Assembly: GCA_033060915.1 (NCBI GenBank)
Contig: CM065394.1
Coordinates: 13,689,501 to 13,753,500 of the forward strand
From: Euryodendron excelsum
Taxonomy: Eukaryota > Streptophyta > Magnoliopsida > Ericales > Pentaphylacaceae
Length of the DNA: 64,000 nucleotides
Direction of reading: 5' to 3'
This document shows, in pieces, positions 46,386-58,400 of the stretch; position 1 is the stretch's first letter, and the number at the start of each line of letters is the position of its first letter. The notes under the pieces are model-generated. The model did no database searches. It worked only from the letters and a program-made list of their open reading frames with translations, and was not told the DNA's origin. Both the position numbers and the translations under genes were made by a program.

Positions 46386-47621
46386 GGGAAGTGGTTTTGA
46401 AAGTTGGTTTCGTGCACTTTTGGAAAGGGTTTTGAAAAATAACTTATGTTATGCAAAGAACTTTGGTTCACAACCCTTTTGAAGATCATTTCCATGAAAA
46501 TTTTGACTCTAGTAAAGAGTATGATTTATATGGTTGGTGATTGAAGACCATTCCAAAGAAGGTTTTCTCATGGCCATTATAACCATAATCTTGACAAAAG
46601 TGTAAGGGGTCCAAAAATCAACATGGTGATGACAACTTTTTAAGACATTATTTTTAATGCAAAGATGGAGAGAATGAGTTTGTGATAACTATTTTTGAGA
46701 AGAGTTTGAAAACCATTTTTGTAGGAGGTCATTCCATCAAGAGAGGGTTCCTATGGCCAAATAAAAGGAAAACCACTCAAGAGAGGGTTCCATGGGGCCA
46801 TTCCAACCATTACACTTAAAAGAATGGAAACCTTGAAAATTGGAGAATTGGAAAGCAACCTTTATGCAAGTTGAAATGTCATGATGCCAAGGTGAGAGTT
46901 AAGGGGTTAGTAGGGGATTTCCTAAGACATGATTTCTAAAGTCTCATCCTAAACTTCAAGGAGCCAACTCTTAGAACAATTTTTGAAAGAAATATAGAGT
47001 TTGGAAATGGCATAAAAATAAAAGCAATGTAAGTATTGTGGAACATGACAATAAGCATAAAATGAAGTCAAGCATACAAAACATGATCAAAATAGTAATA
47101 TGCAAGGGGTCATGACCACATACAAGGCTTTTAGGCTACACCATATAAATAAGGGGCTCTTAGGCCATACCATCTCAAAGTAGGCTAGTGAGAGGTCCCC
47201 CTACACGATGGCTCTCACTTGCTTTCCTCTAGGCATGATCTAAGAGCCCTCTTGGCTCAAGCATACAAGAATGGAGGGTTGTAGATGGGGGTTAAATAGA
47301 GAAGTGGGCTAGGAGGGAGAAGAGAAGAGTGGGGGAAGACACAAATGTAAAAGAGATACCACCTTTTGCCTTCAACACACCTGTAGTCTTTCAAAGATGC
47401 TTTAATTGGAGCTTGAACGACTTCAAGAAGGCTTAGAGGCCTGGTGGGCAGTGTTTGATGGTGTATAAGGCTTTATATGTGAAGTATATAGGCTTGGGGA
47501 TGGTGAAATCTAACCTAAGTGTTGGAGGGATGAAGTGTGTATAGAGGTTCGCAGTTTTGGAGTGACTTCAACAGAGTTTCGCATTAGAAATCGGAGTTTG
47601 AATATGCAAAGGGTGGTTTGG

Positions 47622-47710
47622 TATTTATAGAGATTCTGGAACAAGCCTGGCGCATGTACTACATAGGCCTGGCCAAATTTTGACCCTGCGCATATAGGAC
47701 ATGCGCAGGT
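47622..47710 (-). promoter_or_regulatory. LTR C core promoter: palindromes and TATA box
   Basis: On the minus strand, CTGCGCAT-N7-ATGCGCAG (47686-47708) and an imperfect 13-bp-arm inverted repeat (47646-47672) precede TATAAATA (47622-47629). Equivalent to 29415-29537 in LTR A. Confidence 0.65.
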
Positions 47711-48013
47711 ACTGTTCCATTGCCAGAATGACACGTGGCACCCCATGTACTGGATAAATCTCGACTGTTGATCGAAAGTTGGTCGATCTGATCAAAATTT
47801 GAGCGCATGTAGCATGCGCTCTATCACCGGGAATGTTCGTCCAAACTTTGCCTCAATAATTGAGTCAATCGGGAAGGTTTCAGGGGAATCGGTCGCACTC
47901 AGGATGTTCTCCCAAGGCTTCTGGTGAACTTTCATGTTTTTGAAAAGTTTGAATTGTGTTTGAAAGTAGGGGATATCGTCTCGAGAAGCGTGCATAAAAG
48001 GTCACTTTTGTGG

Positions 48014-48445
48014 AGCGTCTGTGATACGCTCCGAGGGTGCTTGAAAGTAGCTGTTTTTGTTTCGTGTAATCGAGGCCTTCAGGAAGCGAAAATTTTGATC
48101 GGACCGTACCGATGGAAAGTACTTTGGAAATACTTTTGAGAATTCCTAGATTTACACATTTCTCAAGTCGTTTGACGATGCGTTTTAATCAAGGAATTGG
48201 GAAAAAGTCAACTTTGGCGAAGCGTCTGCGAGACGCTCCAGGGGTTATCAAAAGTAACTGGTTTGAGCCATATAATGAAGGGCTTCAGGAAGCGATCTAT
48301 GCAATCAAATTGAATCAATGGAAAGATCTATGAACGAGCTTTCGAGAATTCCCTGGTATGCATTTCTCAAGTCAGTTGACGGTGCGTTATAACTAGGGAA
48401 TCGGGAGAAAGGACAATTTAGGCAGAGCGTCTACGAGACGCTTCA
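48014..48445 (-). repeat. ~205-bp repeats with GAGCGTCT palindromes in LTR C
   Basis: Palindromes GGAGCGTCTGTGATACGCTCC-like at about 48016, AAGCGTCTGCGAGACGCTCC at 48222 and GAGCGTCTACGAGACGCTTC at 48426, spacing ~205 bp; intervening sequence shared (TCTCAAGTCGTTTGACG, GAATTGGGA, GGAAAG). Confidence 0.88.
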
Positions 48446-49505
48446 GGGAACCTTTATTGAGTCGTGAGAGTTTAATGTTGTAGGGTTCTCCTCGGGTTAA
48501 ACAAGGGTGTGTAGTGAAACCCTTTGCTCGAAATCCCAAGGCTGGTGCTGTTTCGGTGCATATTTGGATTTTCAAGGGCAACACGGTCATTTTGACCGGA
48601 ATTGGCTGGAAATGGTTAGGAATGGTTTGGTATGTTGTGTTAAGCATGTAGGGTTGTTCAGGGATGATTTTGGGAGAGTCTTTTACCGTTCGGCGGGGTT
48701 TGCGCAGTGTTGAGGTGTTTAGGGGCAAAACGGTCATTTTGGCTGGAATGAGTCGAAATAGGACTGGATTTGGACCAAATGGCATGCGGGGGATGCCTAA
48801 TGGTTTAACAACATTTTGGAGGGATGGACTTATCATTTTGAGAGATTTTGAACTTTCCCAAAACGTGCCTGGAGGCCCAAAGGGTAGGTTTGGTCATTTT
48901 TCACCGAGTCAGGCTAACAGGCGCCGGTGTTAACCTAGGTGTTGGTTCCCAAGACTGTCCAGTTTCCGAAAACTACCTATGCGGTGTTGGTCTCTAAGAA
49001 CGCCCGGTCTTAGAGAACTACTTGTAGGGGTGGTGTTAGTTCCTGAAAACGCCTGGTCTCAGAAAGTTACCTGAATTGGTGGTATTAGTCTCTAAGAACG
49101 CCCGGTCTCGGAGAACTACCAAATGATGGACATTCTACGTTAGTGGGCTAGCAAGCGCCAGAAGTGAACCACCTGGAACTTGATGAAGTGCTGGTTCCTG
49201 AGATCACTCGATCCCGGGAAGCTACTTGGATGATGTTGGTTTCCAGGACCGCCTAGTCTGGAAAACTACCTAGAACAATGGTGCTTATGGCTCTAACAGG
49301 TCCTTGTAGGCCTGAGAAGCAACCAATTGGTTGGATTGGGGATTGAACAGCTCGTCTTGAGCTTGCATGTGGTGTGTTGTTTGAAGACTAAATCCGGTCG
49401 GGCCGGAGATTACCGAGTGAGCAAAAATGGGGTGCTTACATCGATCAAACTTCACTTATCTCCAGTACAATGACTGCCACGTGGCATTCTGCCCATAGAA
49501 CAGTA

Positions 49506-49555
49506 TTGGCGCATGTACTACATACGCCAGCTCTCTCCAGAATTGCCTATAAATA
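49506..49555 (+). promoter_or_regulatory. LTR B core promoter: palindrome and TATA box
   Basis: TTGGCGCATGTACTACATAC then GCCAG (49506-49530) is an inverted repeat (TGGCGCATGT/ACATACGCCA, one mismatch), followed by TATAAATA (49548-49555). Only one palindrome is clear here. Confidence 0.65.
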
Positions 49556-50944
49556 TAGGCCTCCCCCTTAGCATATTCCAGAATCGAATTTGAAAGCGAA
49601 GCTCTGCTAAAACTGCTCCAGAATCTCGAATTCCTATATACATCCCACACCTCAAACACTTAGGCTAGATTTCATCTTCCCCTAACCCATACACTACACC
49701 TATATAACCTTCAATACCATAGAATACCTCATTCCAGCCTCTTCAAGCCCCTTCAAGGCCATTCAAGCTCAAGTTAAGGCATCCATAGAGTTTTGAAAGT
49801 GTTTGAAGGCAAAAGGTAGCATTCCTTTTACATTTTTGCAATTCTCACTCCTCTCTTCTCCCTCCTAGCCTACTTAGGCTATTCTTTATTTTAATCCCCA
49901 TCTCCTACCTCTTTTCTTGCATGCTTGAGACAAGGAGGTTCTTAGTTCATGCCTAGAGGAAAGTTTGTGAGAGCCACCGTGTATGGCACTTCTCCCAAAC
50001 CTACTTTAAGATGCTATGGCCTTAGAGCACCTTGCTATGTGGTGAAACCTTTAGCCTCGTATGCTTTCATAACCCCTTTGCATATAGTTACTTAGTTCAT
50101 ATTTTGCATGCTTAGCTTTATTTTTATGTTTATGACTATTTTCTCAAAACTCTCACTATCTCTATTTCTATGGCATCTTCAAGTTCCATATTCAAAAGAT
50201 TCCCTAAAAATGGCCCTAGAGTTGGTTCCTTGAAACCTAGATCAAACCCTCAATTCCTACACCTTAGAAAACCCTCTTTAAGTCTCTTGACTTCATTTTG
50301 CAACCTTACATTTTGTTACTTTTCAAAATTGTATTAAAATGGCTTTCAAAATTTCAAGGGCTTCGCTCTCTTGGGTTTTGTGGTTAAAATGGTCCCTTAG
50401 AACCCTCTCTTGAGTGGTCTCCCCATTATCTTGACCATATGGACCATTGTTCATTGGAGTTGACTCTACTTTCCTTAAAATTATTTTCAAAACAATTCCC
50501 TTCAAAAAATGTTTTCAAAATTGCACCCTGTTCAACTTGCATAAAAATCACTTTCTTAAAACATCATTTTCATCTTGATTTTTGAAGTCTTGCTCTCTTG
50601 AATATTGTGGTTAGAATAGTTCCATGAAGTCCTCTTTGGAGTGATTTCCTTTTAACTCACCATATGAACCCTTATTCCTTTTCAAAACCTCCTCCCAAAG
50701 CCAATTTTTAAAAGGTCATTCTCTTTAATTTTCAAGTCTTCAATACCACCCATTCAATGTTGATTTTTACAAGTTTTGCTCTCTTAAGTTTGTGAGTGAA
50801 ATGGTTCCAAAGCAACTCTCTCTTGAGTGGTTTCCAAATATCAACCATAGGACCCCAACATTCACTTAAGTGGCTTTCATAAAATGGTTTTCAAAACCCA
50901 CTTCTAAATTTCATGCATAAAACCACCTTTCAAAACCACCCTTC

Positions 50945-51340
50945 AATCCTAGGTTAATTTGACCCTAGGTCATCCAAACCCTAAGTTAACCTAACCTTAG
51001 TTAGTGAACCCTAGGTTATCTTAGCCCTAAGTTAACCTAACCTTGGTTAGTTAACCCTTGGTCAACCCAAACCCTAGGTTAACTTGACCTTAGGTCAAGC
51101 AAACACTGGGTTAACCTAACCTTAGTTGGTTAACCCTAGGTCATTCAAACCCTAAGCCAACCTAACCTTAGTTAGTTAACCTTAGTCCACCTTAACCCTA
51201 AGTTACCCTAACCTTAGTTAGTTAACCTTAGGCCACCCTAACCCTAAGCTAACCTAACCCTAGTTAGCTAACCTTAGGTTAACCTAACCTAAGTTAGTTA
51301 ACCTTAAGTCAACCCAAGCTAGGTTAGTAAACTTTAAGGT
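50945..51340 (+). repeat. GGTTAACC-rich tandem array in LTR B
   Basis: Imperfect repeats of CCTAACCTTAGTTAGTTAAC and AACCCTAAGTTAACC type, the reverse-complement counterpart of the array in LTR C. A 16-base C run (51858-51873) lies further right in the same LTR. Confidence 0.88.
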
Positions 51341-52801
51341 TCCAATTCAAGGACTATTTTTCAAATAATCTTTCAACCCAAAAACTATCTTCATAGCATA
51401 CTTTCCCAAAAACATCCTACTCTCTTGAGATTGCAAAATTAACTCCAAAACATTTTCAAATATTCCCACACTCTACCTTCAAAATGTCCCTAAGTAGTTC
51501 TTTTAAACTTGTCTCAACTAAAGTGGCTATACACTAACATTTTTCAATAACCATTTTCAAAATGATTTCAAGAACTCACAACCCTAAGGTGTCCCTACCC
51601 TTTTTATGATTAGAGATTCCAAGGGAAGGTGATACATTAAGTACAACATTCAAAGTTGTCCATATTAGGGTTTCAAAGCCTAGGTGTTTTCAAAAATCCA
51701 CTTTCAAAAGCTTTTCGAAGGCAAGGTTATTAAAGCACTTCAAAACCTTACCTCCAAGGTTTTCAAAACAAGACTTCAAAATATTTTCGAAACTCTCTTG
51801 AGTTAATACAAAGCTTTTCCAAAGCTCTCTTGAGTCGTCTCAAAAACACTTTAACCACCCCCCCCCCCCCCCCGAGAATCAATCCAAAAATATTCAAAAT
51901 CGTCTTCAAATTTAATTTCAAAAAACACTTCCAAAAATCCTAAGTCCTATTTTAAAGGTATTTTTCTAAATTTTCAAGTTCTCTTCTCTCAAAAACCACA
52001 AAGTGTCTTCAAACCTTTTCAAAGACCTCAATGTGTCTTCAAAACTTTCCAAAGACTCCAATGTGCCTCTTTTCTATCGGGCTCTCGCTCAAACTACGAA
52101 TGACCTGATTCTCGCCAAATGAGATACGTAGGTAACCTAAAATGGTGTGGTCATAACTCTTATTTCTTCCCAAGTTCCCTTTCCAAACCTTCCATCCATT
52201 CAAGATTTTTATTTCAAATTCCATCAAACTACCATATTATTCAAATATTTTTCTCAAGACTTGCATCATGCACCATTCATCTAAAAATTAATGACCAAAC
52301 CCCATTGCCAAAACTCTAAAGTGAATATTAAGTGGATAATGGTAACCTGTTATTCTAGTGAATGAACAAAGGGTAATTAGACATGTAGGTACCAAAAGGG
52401 CAGGGTAGGGTGATGATCTTAGGATATCTTCCCTACACGTAACCAACCCCCAGACTATAGATTTTTGCTTTCGAGAGACCAAAATAGAGTTATTTTTAAA
52501 AAGGTCTTAAAACTTTCTAAAAGTTGCCAAACAACCTATTTTCTTAAAAAATCCTCTCTTGAGGAAGTTTTTCAAAACTTTTTTCTAAAACCCTAAGTGT
52601 AATCTCTAGATTACACTTAGCTTTAGGTGACCTCACTCACCTTAATCAAGTAAGGTGGTGACTCTTATTTTTCTAAAACAATCCCTTAATCGAATCAATT
52701 TCAAGTTCAAACCTAGTCACACTCGCTCTTCTAGGAGGATGAGTTCTAATGATAGAGTTCCCTGCTTTTTTCCGAACTGAAAGGACTTGGTCAAAAAACC
52801 G

Positions 52802-53384
52802 CCCTTGTTGGTGGCTTTAACACAGGCACCAACTCAATAGCATGATCAACTCTATATCGTGGAAGCAACTCTTGTGGCAACTTTTTCGAAAAGACATCTG
52901 CAAATTGCCTGAACACCTTGTTTACTAGTGTGGATATCGACCCTTCTACAAGGAACTCATCCAATTTCAACACAACAACCCAAGTCTGTTCACCCCACTT
53001 AGCCCTTTGATTCAGTTGCATTGCCGAAATGAATTTCTCGCTGTTATTAGTTGGCATGGTTGAGATCAAGCACGGCTTCTCACCCATCACACACATAGAA
53101 TTTGAATATGACATCACCGCCGTCTTCATATTCCTAAAAAATTCCAACCCAAGGATGGCTTGAAAATCATCCATAGGCACTGCAATGAAGTTGGCTTTTC
53201 CTTTCCATGAGCTTACCTTCATAAGCACCACTCGTGCAACACCATATATAGGCTGCGCTACCGAGTTCACGGCCTTAATCTTGCCAGAGTCCTTATCCAA
53301 AGACAACCTCAGCCTTTCTACCTTAGTCCCAGCAACAAAGTTATGGGTGGCGTATTAATCAGTGCACGAATGGGCTTGCCGTTA
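52802..53384 (-). pseudogene. Element IV protease C-terminal part and linker (active-site Asp lost)
   Basis: At the junction with LTR D the minus strand reads KINGKPIRALINTPPIT: the catalytic D-T-G of retropepsins is N-T-P. After a frameshift, FVAGTKVERLRLSLDKDSGK and VNSVAQPIYGVARVVLMKV lead to AVPMDDFQAILGLEFFRNMK, typical of gypsy proteases. A linker (FADVFSKKLPQELLPRYRVD, HAIELVPVLKPPTRA) runs to the LTR B junction. A 171-codon open piece (52791-53306) reads through most of it. Confidence 0.88.
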
Positions 53385-54923
53385 ATCTTTGTTGCGGCCC
53401 GATTTTTGGGTCCAAGTCCAAGGTCTTTTCGATTCAGAGACCCAAAAGCACGAAACTCTATCACTAGAACTCGTCATCTTAGAAGGATAAGTGCAACTAG
53501 GTTTGAATTGAAGATTAGCTTGATTAAGGGCTTTTTTAGAAAAATAGGAGTCGCCACCTAACTTGATTACGGTGAGTTAGTTCACCTAAAACTAAGTATT
53601 AATCCAAAGATTAAACTTAGGGTTTTTGAAAAAAGTTTCGAAAAACTCCCTTGAGAAAAGGTTTTGGAGAAGATAGGCTGTTTGGCAATCTTTGGAAAGT
53701 TTTAAGCCCTTTTTGAAAAAATAACTCCATTTGGTCTTTCGAAAATAGAAATCTATGGTCCGGGAGTTGGTTACGTGTAGGGAAGATATCCTAAGATCAT
53801 CATCCTACCCCTCCTTTTCGGTACTTATATGTCTAATCACTCTTTTGTTCACTCACTAGAATAACCGGTTACTATTCTCTACTTAGTATCCACTTTTAGA
53901 GTTTTAGAAATAGGGTTTAGTCATCAGTTTTCGGATAAATGATGCATGATTCAAGTTTTGGGAAGAAGTTTGAAAACATAGGAGTTTTAAAGGGGTTTGA
54001 GATAGAAATCTTGAATTGATAGAAACTTTTGAAAAAGGGATTGGAGTTGAAATGGAAGTTGTGACTGGACCTTTTTAGGTTGCCTACGTATCTCATTTGG
54101 CGAGAATCAGGTCTATCGTAGTTCGGGCAAGAGCCCGATGGAAAATAGGCGCGTTAGGGCCTTTAGAAAGTTTGAAGACACTTTGAGGTCTTTAGAAAAG
54201 TTTAAGACACTTTGAGGTCTTTGGAAAAGTTGAAGACGCTTTGTGGTCTTGAAAGCTTTGACTTGGAATGGGATAGCGGAGTGTTTTGAAAATGTTTTTG
54301 GATCAAGTCAAGGAATTTTTGGTAAATACTTTGGAGTAACTCAAGAAAGTTTGAGAGTGTTTTTGAAGTCTTGTTTTGAAAATCTTGAGGGTATGACTTT
54401 GGATTGTTTTGATAAATTAGTTTTGGAAAATGGCTTTTGAAAATGGCTACGGGTTTGGAGTCCTAATATGGCCAATCTTGGAGGTTGTTCTTGATATATC
54501 ACTTTTCCTTGGAATCCCTAATCGTGAGAAGGCTAGGGACACCTTAAGTTTGTGACATTTTGAAAATATTTTTGAAAACGCCTTGAAGACGGAGTGTAAG
54601 AACATTTGAAGAGTTTATGGAGTTAGTTTTTTGAAATCAAGAGAGTAGGAGATTTTGGAAAAATAGGTTATGAGAATAGTTTAAAATTGAGTGATCATTT
54701 AGAAAAGGGTTCAAGAGTTGGAATCTTAAAGTGTACTAACCTAGGTTGGGTTGGCCTAAGGTTAGAGGTGACCTAAGGTTAACTAACTTGGGTTAGGTTA
54801 ACTTATGGTTAAGATGACCTATAGTTAGCTAACTAAGGCTGGGTTAACCTAAAGTTGAGGTGATCTAGGGTTAACTAACTAGGGTAAGGTTAACCTAAAG
54901 TTAGGATGACTTAGGGTTAGGTT

Positions 54924-56230
54924 TGTTGGGAATTTATACTAAAAGACATGCTTTGTGTAATGACTTTAGTATTTATTAATAAATTAGTTATTTTATTTTA
55001 ATGAGAATCTGTGTGAGAAATGTTTGCATTGCGTTATTTATTTAATGATTATGCATGTGTGTCTCTTATTCTATATAATAGATGATTTGGTGTGTAGAGC
55101 ACTACTTACACACAGAAGATCAGATCATCGGTTCTTATGGAATATAAGTTTATCGTTCACAGTCTTAGATGGAAATGGACACACCATCAATAGGACTGTA
55201 GTACAAGGTTTTAATAGGTCTGTCTTGATTATGGGGAACGGTATAGTTCCAACTCCTTGCACTAGCACACTTTGTGTGTATTGAACATGACCGTGTAGAG
55301 GTAATTGTTTTTATACTGACTATATAAAACAATTAATACCTCACGATTATTGTGAGTGCTTATGCTCTTAATCCTAATATAATAAATAGACACGTGCATG
55401 TAGTATTTATTGTTTTGATTCACAAAAGAGTGATATTCTTTGTGGGTCAATAAACTCAGTGAGTTGGACAATAACATTACGTGTATGGTGAATATTTATT
55501 ATTGATGGAATCCATGTCCCCGTATAGGGATTGATAATACTCCCTTGAGGAAGCTTATAATTTTTTATTATGTCAAACCCTGCAGGTGAATTATGAATCC
55601 GACACATCAAATAAGTTAAGTGGAAGATCTCAAGGAATTAAATAAGTCTATTAAATTTAATTGTCAATAATTTAATTTAATAGACTGGTATCTGTAATCT
55701 TAACGTGGGGAGATAAATATGCATTTAATAATATGGAGCTCAAAATATAATTTCTAGTATAACAAGGAGTGCAATTATAATTCGTTAGTGGTATAAATTA
55801 TAATTTACGTAAATAAGGATTAATCCTGGTTGGATTAGGAGTCCTTATTTGCGTAGGAAGCCCTAGTTATACTAATCCTATGGTCCCTGTTGTAGCCTAT
55901 ATATATACGCGCTCTAAGAACTGCTAGGGTTACACACTCTGCACATAATTGAGAGATACACGATTTTATGAGAAAGAGCAACCCTAGTAGCGACGAGCCC
56001 ACTCTCTGTAGAGCAAGGCGTGTGCGAAGAATACAACAGAAGTCCGAAGGTTGAGTTCGAGCTTGCTGATTCGTGCTTAGTGTTGATTCTTGTTATTCGG
56101 GATCAAACCAGAGAGATCTCGAAGGTACGATTCTAATCACGTAGATTAGGCTATGCTAATCAGATCAGAATTTTTTGTAGTATACGTATACACTATAGCC
56201 AGGTCGTGGGAAATTTCGTAGTCCCCAACA
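54924..56230 (+). mobile_element. Copia-like solo LTR (1.3 kb) inside LTR D
   Basis: Starts TGTTGGGAATTTATAC, ends GTAGTCCCCAACA, with exact duplication AGGTT (54919-54923, 56231-56235). The empty site survives in LTR C at about 46275 (TTAGGGTTAGGTTAACC). TATA-like CTATATATATACG lies near 55899-55911. TGTTGGG...CCCAACA ends are common in Ty1/copia LTRs; superfamily is inferred. Strand given is arbitrary, taken from the TATA orientation. Confidence 0.9.
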
Positions 56231-57580
56231 AGGTTAACCTAAGGTGAGTGAACTAGGGTCAAGGTAACCTAGGGTTGGGCAACTAGGGTCAAGTTAACCT
56301 AGGATTGGACAACTAGGGTCAAGTTAACCTAGGGTAAAGATGATCTTTGAAAGGTTGTTTGATGCACTTTTGGAAAGAGTTTTGAAAAACAAAACATGCT
56401 ATACAATGGACTTCAGTTGGCAATCTTTTTGAAGATCATTTCCATGAAAATTTTGACTCTAGCCAAGAATATGGTTTACATGGTTGTTGTTTGAAAACCA
56501 TTCCAGGGAAGGTTTTCTTGGGGCCATTATAACATTTATCTTGACAAGAGTGGAGATTTCAAAAATCAACATAATGATGACAACTTTTGGAAAATCATTT
56601 TTGATGCAAAGATGGAGAGAATGCATTTTTGAAAATCATCTTTTGAGAAGAATTTTAAAAACTATTTTTCAAGGGAACCATTCCATCAAGAGAGGGTTCA
56701 TATGGCAAATAAAAGGGAGACCGTTCAAGAGAGGGTTCCATAGGGCCATTCCAACCACTACACTTAAAAGAATGAAAATCTTGAAAATTGGAGAATTAGA
56801 AAGCAACCCTTATGCAAGTTAAAATGTCATGATGCCAAAGTGAGCGTTAGGGGGTTAGTAGGGGACCTTCTAAGGTATGATTTCTAAGGTCCCATCCTAA
56901 GCTTCAAGGAACCAACTCTTGGAACAATTTTTGAAATAAACATAGAGCTTGGAAATGACATGGAACTTAAAAGTAATGTAGGCATTATAGAACATGGCAA
57001 TAAACATAAAAATAAAGCCAAGCACACAAGGCATGATTAAAATAGTAATATGCAAGGGGTCATGATCACATACAAGGCTTTTAGACTACACCATATAAAC
57101 AAGGGGCTCCTAGGCCATACCATCTCAAAGTACGCTAGTGAGAGGTCCCCCTACACGGTGGCTCTCATTTGCTTTCCTTTAGACCTGATCTAAGAACCCT
57201 CTTGGCTCAAGCATGCAAGAATGGGGGGTTGTAGATGGGGATTAAAATAGAGAATAGCCTAAGTAGGCTAGGAGGGAGAAGAGAAGAGTGGGGGAAGAAA
57301 AAATGTAAAAGGGATACTACCTTTTGCCTTCAACACACTTGTAGTCTTCAATGGATGTCTTGATTGGAGCTTGAATGACTTCAAGAAGGCTTGAGGGGCT
57401 GTAATGGAGTGTGTAATGGTGTGTAAGGCCTTATAGGTGAAGTGTATAGGCTTGAGGGAGGTAAAATCTAGCCTAAGTGTTGGAGGGGTGGAATATATGT
57501 AAGGATTCGAGGTTGTGGAGTGGTTTCAGCAGAGCTTTGTATCAATTTCGGGGATGGAATATGTGAAGGGGGAAGCCATT

Positions 57581-57670
57581 ATTTATAAACAAAACTTTCA
57601 GACACTGGCACATGTAATACATGCGCTTGTGTAAATTTTACACAGGTGCATGTCCTACATGTGCGGGTAC
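57581..57670 (-). promoter_or_regulatory. LTR D core promoter: palindromes and TATA box
   Basis: TATAAAT on the minus strand (57581-57587), preceded upstream (higher coordinates) by an imperfect GGCACATGTAATACATGCGC repeat (57607-57626), a perfect TGTGTAAA-T-TTTACACA palindrome (57629-57645) and a GTGCATGT-N3-ACATGTGC-type inverted repeat (57647-57664). Confidence 0.65.
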
Positions 57671-57966
57671 TATTCCATTGGGAGAATGCCACGTGGCACC
57701 TAGTGTACTGGCTAAATCTGGACAGTTGATCAAAATTTGGTCGATCTGATCAAAATTTGGACGCATATAGCACAGGCTCCATCATTGGGAAGGTTCGTCC
57801 AAATTTTGTCTCAACAATTAAGCCAATCAGGAAGGTTTCAGGGGAATCGGTTCCACCCTCGGTGTTCTCCCAAGGTTTCTCGTGAACTTTCATGTTTTCA
57901 AAAAGTTTAAATTGTGTTCGGAACGTGGGATATCGTCTCAGGAAGTGTGCATAAAAGGACATCTTT

Positions 57967-58400
57967 GCGGAGCGTCTGTGATATGCTCTAAGGGTGTTCA
58001 AAAGTAGTTGTTTTCGTGTCGTATGATCGAGACTTTCGGGAAGCGATTCTTTTGATCAGACCGTACCGATGGAAAGTACTCTGGAAATAATTTTGCAAAT
58101 TTCCAAATTTACGCATTTCTCAAGTCGTTTGACGGTGCATTTTAATTAGGGAATTGGGGGAAAAACCAACCTCCACATCTGCGAGACGCTCCAAGGGTTG
58201 TCGAAAGTAACAGGGTTTGAGCCATATGATGAAGGGCTTCAGGAAGCAATCTATCCAATTAAGCTGTACTGATGGAAAGATCTATAGATGAACTTTCAGG
58301 AATTCCTTGATTTACGCTTTTTTCAAGTTGTTTAACGATGCGTTATAACTAGAGAATCGGGGAGAAGAGACAATTTAGGCAGAGCGCCTGCGAGATGCTT
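57967..58400 (-). repeat. ~205-bp palindrome repeats in LTR D
   Basis: Diverged GGAGCGTCTGTGATATGCTC (57969), ATCTGCGAGACGCTCC (58176; part of the left arm deleted) and GAGCGCCTGCGAGATGCTTC (58381), with shared intervening sequence. Homologous to 48014-48445 and 43990-44490. Confidence 0.85.

Larger units (their letters stand above)
44693..49440 (-). mobile_element. LTR C: solo LTR of the ~5-kb family, inverted inside LTR B
   Basis: Minus-strand ends TGTAAGCACCCCATTTTTG (from 49440) and CCGGGGTGCAACA (to 44693). Exact target duplication TCGAT (44688-44692, 49441-49445). Removing it rejoins ...GATCAGATCGATCAAAC... of LTR B, which matches LTR C's own sequence near 47770. 4748 bp, no internal region. 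One family member has therefore inserted in another in opposite orientation. Confidence 0.94.
43028..52801 (+). mobile_element. LTR B: solo LTR of the ~5-kb family, in element IV pol, itself interrupted by LTR C
   Basis: Starts TGTAAGCACCCCATTTTTT; interrupted at 44693-49440 by LTR C and continues at 49446. The 3' end is read to ...GGTCAAAAAACCG, matching LTR C's terminal CCCAAAAACCGG, then pol sequence resumes. The last ~10 bases, the right duplication (left is GCCAT, 43023-43027) and a few pol codons seem deleted. Own length is about 5.0 kb. It splits pol between the protease linker (PVLKPPTRA) and the RT start (MAIPELEEL). Confidence 0.85.

Noticed and set aside
55024..55610. Open frames inside the copia-like solo LTR
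   Set aside because: Short, overlapping, and within a non-coding LTR with exact TSD.
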